DNA from: an uncultured Acetatifactor sp.
GTDB taxonomy: Bacteria; Bacillota; Clostridia; Lachnospirales; Lachnospiraceae
Direction: 5' to 3'
Assembly (NCBI GenBank): GCA_947629645.1
Contig: CANREV010000006.1
Span: forward strand, 38,853-102,852
DNA: 64,000 bases
Shown here: positions 59,383-64,000 of the stretch, piece after piece
How the letters are laid out: every line of letters begins with the position of its first letter
How positions within the stretch are numbered: position 1 is the stretch's first letter
Made by a program: the position numbers and the translations under genes
Notes under the pieces: model-generated
Database searches by the model: none
Told to the model about the DNA's origin: nothing
What the model saw: only the letters and a program-made list of their open reading frames with translations

Positions 59383-59658
59383 ATGATGGATATTTCAGCC
59401 CGTGAGCTGAAAGGACATAACATTCTCGCCGTAGAGAGGTTTTGGGATAACACCCGCTGGATGATTGAGTTTTCCGTCCTGCGTCCCAGCACAGCTTACG
59501 GCAGCCCCGGAGAGGAAATGCGGCTGTTTTTGACCGAGGACGGGTATCAGGCTGCTCTGCAAAGCCAGCAGCGTCGGGAGATTAAGATCAAGCGTTACGC
59601 TCGTGTGATTGAGGGACATATCCTCGATTTCAAACCGGGAAAACGCCGCCGCTCATAA
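59383..59658 (+). CDS. Conserved ICE protein, paralogous to 60849-61163
   Basis: VERFWDNTRWMIEFSVL...EMRLFLTEDGYQAALQSQQRREIKIKRYARVIEGHI. Confidence 0.75.
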   Translation: MMDISARELKGHNILAVERFWDNTRWMIEFSVLRPSTAYGSPGEEMRLFLTEDGYQAALQSQQRREIKIKRYARVIEGHILDFKPGKRRRS

Positions 59659-59681
59659 ACCCATACAACGAAAGGAAAGGA

Positions 59682-59873
59682 ATGACTATGTGTACGGTAA
59701 AGGAAATTCAAGAAGCAATCCGGGAAGATTGCAAATCTCAGCATGACATGGAATCAACGGATATTGACCGAGTGATGCAAACACTTCCTTTCGCCCAGGA
59801 GGAGCCATTTACAGAGGCGCGTCCTCGAAAGCCGCTGTTTTGGTTCTATGCAAGAAAATTTGAAAAGTGTTGA
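59682..59873 (+). CDS. Small hypothetical ICE protein
   Basis: 63-aa ORF with GAAAGGAAAGG upstream; co-oriented. Confidence 0.5.
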   Translation: MTMCTVKEIQEAIREDCKSQHDMESTDIDRVMQTLPFAQEEPFTEARPRKPLFWFYARKFEKC

Positions 59874-59940
59874 ACACCGCAATTCTTTGGAATGAGGATT
59901 GCGGTTTTTTTGTACCCAAAATTCGGAAGGAGTGAGGTCG

Positions 59941-60801
59941 ATGGCCGTTTTTCGCATTGAACGGACCCGTGATTATACCGTGATGAGCAATCATCATTTA
60001 CGAAATGCAAACCTGTCGTTAAAAGCCAAGGGACTGCTTTCCATGATGTTATCTTTGCCAGAGGACTGGAATTACACCACCCGTGGTCTTGCAAAGATCT
60101 GTAAGGAGGGCGTGGATGCCATAGGCGCTGCGTTGCGGGAATTGGAGGCTGCTGGTTACATTGTGCGGCACAAGCTGCGTGACCGGCAGGGACGCATCAG
60201 CGATACAGAGTATGTCATATACGAGCAGCCACAGCTTAGAAAACCGGATACGGATTCACCAGATACGGAAAACCCGGATATGGATAAACCGGATACGGAA
60301 AAGCCCGCAGAATTAAATATAGAGAAATCTAATACTCAAAAACAAAATATTTATGGATCAAGTACCGATTCCATTCCCTTCCGGGATTGCGCGGCAGATT
60401 GTCTGCCGGAACGGAAAGGAAGGGATGCGATGTCACTCACAGAGATAGAGAGTTATCGGGAATTGATTCAGGAGAATATCGGGTATGAATACCTGTGTCA
60501 GCAGTATGAAACTTATCGGGAGGATTTGGATGAGATTGTGGAGCTAATCGTGGAAACGGTCTGTGCAAAGCGAAAGACCACCCGTATTGCAGGAAGTGAT
60601 TTTCCGCATGAAATCGTTCGTTCCAGGTTCTTGAAGCTGGATAACTCGCACATTGAGTTTGTCATGGACTGTTTACAGAAGAACACCACGGAAATTCGCA
60701 ACATGAAGCAGTATCTTCTGACCGTTCTGTTCAATGCACCGACCACGATAAGCAATCATTACACCTCACAAGTAAATCACGATCTGTATGGCGGCTGGTA
60801 A
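59941..60801 (+). CDS. Helix-turn-helix replication-initiator-like protein
   Basis: MAVFRIERTRDYTVMSNHHLRNANLSLKAKGLLSMMLSLPEDWNYTTRGLAKICKEGVDAIGAALRELEAAGYI; start at ATG 59941 after GGAAGGAGTGAGG. Confidence 0.82.
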   Translation: MAVFRIERTRDYTVMSNHHLRNANLSLKAKGLLSMMLSLPEDWNYTTRGLAKICKEGVDAIGAALRELEAAGYIVRHKLRDRQGRISDTEYVIYEQPQLRKPDTDSPDTENPDMDKPDTEKPAELNIEKSNTQKQNIYGSSTDSIPFRDCAADCLPERKGRDAMSLTEIESYRELIQENIGYEYLCQQYETYREDLDEIVELIVETVCAKRKTTRIAGSDFPHEIVRSRFLKLDNSHIEFVMDCLQKNTTEIRNMKQYLLTVLFNAPTTISNHYTSQVNHDLYGGW

Positions 60802-60848
60802 ATGGTCGCTTTTTTATTGCCCGGAACTGCCGGGAGAAAGGAGCAAGC

Positions 60849-61163
60849 ATGATGTCTGAGGGAAAGACCATAGGGCAGCTGATGGAAGAAATGCGGGCAA
60901 AGGCAGGAGCGCAGAATTATCACGGTCATGGATATATGGACCTCCAGCGTTTTGCGGAGGACACCCGGCACATGATTATTTTTGATGTGCTGACGAACGA
61001 TTCCCCTGTTGGCTGGAAAGGCGAACGAACCCGCCTGTTCCTGTCGGATACCGGTTATGAAAAAGCACTGGATAGTCAGGAAAAGGGACAGATTAAGATT
61101 TTGAGCCACGCAAAGGTACGTCAGGGCAATCTGCACTATGACCGTTCTGACCAGTTACGCTAA
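60849..61163 (+). CDS. Conserved ICE protein (DUF5720-like)
   Basis: LQRFAEDTRHMIIFDVLTNDSPVGWKGERTRLFLSDTGYEKALDSQEKGQIKILSHAKVRQGNL. Confidence 0.7.
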   Translation: MMSEGKTIGQLMEEMRAKAGAQNYHGHGYMDLQRFAEDTRHMIIFDVLTNDSPVGWKGERTRLFLSDTGYEKALDSQEKGQIKILSHAKVRQGNLHYDRSDQLR

Positions 61164-61261
61164 GGAGGGCGGTATGAAGCGTTATCTTCTGCGGCGGCTG
61201 GTGGTTCCGCCTTAGCAAAAAAAGAGATTCCCTGCAAACTTCGTGGAAAGGAGGCGAGAAA

Positions 61262-61762
61262 ATGCAGGAAGAAGTGGAAAACAGAACTTTGACGCTGGTT
61301 GTCAGTGGAACAAAGTTTACCGGCAGAATGTTTAAGGCTGCCATAAGCAAGTACATGGCACATCGCAAGGAAAAGAAGCTGGAAAAACAGAGAAGCCGTG
61401 ATGCGCCGGTTGTTCCGCATGGGAAACAGACTGTGAAGCAGCTTGTCGGGCAGAATCAGGGAATATCCAATATTGAGATCACAGACCCCTCTATCAAGGC
61501 GTTTGAGAAAATTGCCCGGAAATATGGTGTGGATTATGCGGTGAAAAAGGACCGCAGCAGTTCTCCGCCAAAGTACCTGATTTTTTTCAAAGGCCGTGAT
61601 GCAGATGCTCTGACAGCAGCTTTTACAGAGTACACCAACAAAAAGGTCAAAAAGGCAACGAAAACAGAGCGCCCGTCCGTACTGGCAAAACTTAACCAGT
61701 TCAAAGAGATGGTTAAAAATGCTGTGGTGGATCGCACCAAGCGAAAGGAGCTGGAACGATGA
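61262..61762 (+). CDS. PcfB/DUF3801 family conjugation protein
   Basis: ISNIEITDPSIKAFEKIARKYGVDYAVKKDRSSSPPKYLIFFKGRDADALTAAFTEY. Confidence 0.85.
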   Translation: MQEEVENRTLTLVVSGTKFTGRMFKAAISKYMAHRKEKKLEKQRSRDAPVVPHGKQTVKQLVGQNQGISNIEITDPSIKAFEKIARKYGVDYAVKKDRSSSPPKYLIFFKGRDADALTAAFTEYTNKKVKKATKTERPSVLAKLNQFKEMVKNAVVDRTKRKELER

Positions 61763-63588
61763 AAAAGACATTGGACATCAAAAAGCTCATTTTGCTGAAT
61801 ATGCCGTATATCCTGCTGGGGCTGTTTGCTACCAATTTTGGAGAGGCATGGCGAATGGCACAAGGGGCGGATGCTTCAGAAAAGTTTCTTTCGCTGGTTG
61901 CGGTTCTGCCTGGGGCGCTGCAAAGTTTCTGGCCCAGCCTTCACCCGTTGGATCTGCTGGTGGGGCTGTGTTGCGGTGCTGGTCTGCGTCTGGCGGTGTA
62001 CCTCAAAAGTAAAAACGCCAAGAAATATCGACATGGTTTGGAATATGGTTCGGCCCGCTGGGGAACCCGTGAGGATATTGCACCTTACGTTGATCCTGTA
62101 TTTCAGAACAATGTGATTCTGACGAAAACGGAGAGCCTGACAATGAACAGCCGCCCCAAGGACCCAAAGACCGCCAGAAACAAAAATGTGCTGGTGATTG
62201 GCGGCTCCGGTTCCGGTAAGACCCGCTTCTGGCTCAAACCGAATCTGATGCAGATGCACAGTTCCTATGTGGTCACAGACCCGAAGGGAAACATTTTGGT
62301 GGAGTGCGGAAAGATGCTCCAAAGGGGCGCACCCAAACTGGGGAAAGACGGAAAGCCCATGAAGGATAAGCACGGCAAGGTCATTTATGAGCCGTACCGA
62401 ATCAAGGTTCTAAATACCATCAACTTCAGGAAGTCCATGCACTATAACCCTTTCGCCTATATCCATAGCGAAAAGGACATCTTGAAGCTGGTCACAACGC
62501 TGATCGCCAATACCAAAGGCGAAGGCAAGGCCGGAGACGATTTCTGGGTAAAAGCAGAAACCTTGTTGTACTGCGCGCTTATTGGCTATATCCATTATGA
62601 GGCCCCGGTGGAGGAGCAGAACTTCTCCACCCTCATTGAGTTCATCAACGCTATGGAAGTCCGTGAGGATGACGAGGAGTTCAAAAACCCCGTAGACCTG
62701 ATGTTTGACGCATTAGAAGCCGAGAAGCCAAACCACTTTGCGGTGCGCCAGTATAAGAAATATAAGCTGGCCGCCGGAAAAACAGCCAAGTCGATTTTGA
62801 TTTCTTGCGGTGCGCGTCTTGCCGTATTTGATATTGCGGAGTTGCGTGAGGTCACAGCTTATGACGAGCTGGAGCTGGACACTCTGGGAGACAGGAAAAC
62901 TGCCCTGTTCCTCATCATGAGTGATACGGACGATAGCTTTAACTTCCTAATCTCTATGTGCTACACCCAGCTGTTTAATCTGCTCTGCGAAAAGGCGGAC
63001 GATGTGTATGGCGGCAGGCTTCCAGTCCATGTGCGCTGTCTCATTGATGAAGCCGCCAATATCGGGCAGATTCCTCGTCTGGAAAAGCTGGTGGCCACCA
63101 TCCGAAGCCGTGAGATCTCCGCCTGTCTGGTGTTGCAGGCGCAGAGTCAGCTCAAGGCGATTTATAAGGACAACGCCGATACCATTATCGGAAACATGGA
63201 TACTTCCATCTTCCTGGGTGGTAAAGAGCCGACTACCCTCAAAGAGCTGGCTGCCGTGCTGGGCAAGGAAACCATCGACACCTACAACACCGGAGAGAGC
63301 CGTGGCCGGGAAACTTCCCACTCTCTCAACTATCAAAAATTGGGGAAAGAGCTGATGAGCCAGGATGAGCTTGCAGTTATGGATGGCGGCAAGTGCATCC
63401 TCCAGCTGCGCGGTGTGCGTCCTTTCCTTTCGGATAAGTACGACATCACCAAGCACCCCAATTTCAAGTACACTGCCGACGCGGATGATAAGAACGCTTT
63501 TGACATTGAAGCATTCTTGTCTGCAAGGCTGAAACTCAAGCCCAATGAGGTCTGCGATGTATATGAAGTAGACACGGAGGGCGTGTAA
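61759..63588 (+). CDS. VirD4/TraG-like type IV coupling ATPase
   Basis: NVLVIGGSGSGKTRFWLKPNLMQMHSSYVVTDPKGN; FLIMSDTDDSFNFLISMCYTQLFNLL; CLIDEAANIGQIPRLEKLVATIRSREI. Confidence 0.95.
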   Translation: MKKTLDIKKLILLNMPYILLGLFATNFGEAWRMAQGADASEKFLSLVAVLPGALQSFWPSLHPLDLLVGLCCGAGLRLAVYLKSKNAKKYRHGLEYGSARWGTREDIAPYVDPVFQNNVILTKTESLTMNSRPKDPKTARNKNVLVIGGSGSGKTRFWLKPNLMQMHSSYVVTDPKGNILVECGKMLQRGAPKLGKDGKPMKDKHGKVIYEPYRIKVLNTINFRKSMHYNPFAYIHSEKDILKLVTTLIANTKGEGKAGDDFWVKAETLLYCALIGYIHYEAPVEEQNFSTLIEFINAMEVREDDEEFKNPVDLMFDALEAEKPNHFAVRQYKKYKLAAGKTAKSILISCGARLAVFDIAELREVTAYDELELDTLGDRKTALFLIMSDTDDSFNFLISMCYTQLFNLLCEKADDVYGGRLPVHVRCLIDEAANIGQIPRLEKLVATIRSREISACLVLQAQSQLKAIYKDNADTIIGNMDTSIFLGGKEPTTLKELAAVLGKETIDTYNTGESRGRETSHSLNYQKLGKELMSQDELAVMDGGKCILQLRGVRPFLSDKYDITKHPNFKYTADADDKNAFDIEAFLSARLKLKPNEVCDVYEVDTEGV

Positions 63589-63699
63589 TACGGTTCCGCT
63601 GAGAAAGGAGTGATCGTATCTATTTGCCGCAACTGCCTCTGTTGAGGCCATTGGCGTACAAAGCGGACAATCGCAAGAAAAATAATGAAAAAGGAGGAC

Positions 63700-63749
63700 A
63701 GCCGGAATCATGCCCCCGGAAACCGGGCGGCAGATTGTTCCGGCTTTTG
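63700..63749 (+). terminator. Hairpin after the TraG gene (attenuator/terminator candidate)
   Basis: AGCCGGAA (63700-63707)/TTCCGGCT (63738-63745) with inner CCCGG-AAA-CCGGG and TTTT after. Confidence 0.5.
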
Positions 63750-63806
63750 TATGCCTATGAAACATGACAAACCTATTTTTTAATCAGATTCCGGCTAACA
63801 AACTAT

Positions 63807-63947
63807 ATGGCATTTTTTGAACAGGCAATTACCGTTCTTCAGACTCTCGTTATCGCTCTGGGTGCTGGTCTTGGTATCTGGGGTGTCATCAACCTGTTGG
63901 AAGGTTACGGCAACGACAACCCTGGCGCCAATGCTCATGTACGGTAA
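63807..63947 (+). CDS. Maff2-like small membrane protein, apparently truncated (46 aa)
   Basis: MAFFEQAITVLQTLVIALGAGLGIWGVINLLEGYGNDNPGANAHVR*. Confidence 0.6.
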   Translation: MAFFEQAITVLQTLVIALGAGLGIWGVINLLEGYGNDNPGANAHVR

Positions 63948-64000
63948 AGTATCACAAGAAAATTATGTCGAATTGACAGCCGCCTCCGCTATACCGAATA

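Larger units (their letters stand above)
57281..64000 (+). mobile_element. Left part of an integrative and conjugative element inserted after rpsI (extends beyond window; left boundary approximate)
   Basis: parA, parB, HTH replication-like protein, DUF3801/PcfB, VirD4/TraG and Maff2-like ORF in one direction; gene density and style change after rpsI. Confidence 0.8.

Noticed and set aside
1-64000. tRNA or rRNA genes
   Set aside because: None recognised on reading the intergenic regions; a tRNAscan/Infernal run would be needed to exclude them fully.

Overview
The window looks chromosomal and clostridial; gene content and order suggest Lachnospiraceae (inference, no database search was possible). 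In order it contains: (1) the tail of a transglutaminase-like membrane protein, a DUF2264 protein and a GH28 polygalacturonase-like enzyme; (2) a type II fatty-acid synthesis operon, acpP-fabK-fabD-fabG-fabF-fabZ-accDA(fused)-fabH-MarR/FabT-like, with accB and accC absent, followed by a cardiolipin synthase; (3) an ECF sigma/membrane-protein pair, a KdpDE-like two-component pair and an rRNA-methyltransferase-like gene; (4) the S10-spc ribosomal cluster rpsJ to secY; (5) an insertion holding a frameshifted Rpn-like gene, a sortase-anchored PL11-like rhamnogalacturonan lyase and a class B sortase; (6) adk-map-KOW-infA and rpmJ-rpsM-rpsK-rpsD-rpoA-rplQ with inserted membrane-protein genes; (7) a MATE transporter, an M15 peptidase, ecfA1-ecfA2-ecfT-truA, GH105 and rplM-rpsI; (8) the start of an integrative/conjugative element after rpsI (parA, parB, replication-like protein, PcfB/DUF3801, VirD4/TraG, Maff2-like ORF). 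The strongest unexplained signals are non-coding: a 16-bp-phased array of TTTGA-N3-TCAAA palindromes just downstream of the fab promoter; a chain of perfect hairpins with a potential 9-bp loop-to-downstream pairing ahead of cls; a 28-bp segment shared by the fabF and cls start regions; a near-identical 36-bp hairpin repeat upstream of two ribosomal promoters; and two hairpins in the rpoA-rplQ gap that share a 14-nt loop sequence but have different stems. All structure and motif observations come from reading the sequence by eye and were not folded or searched computationally.
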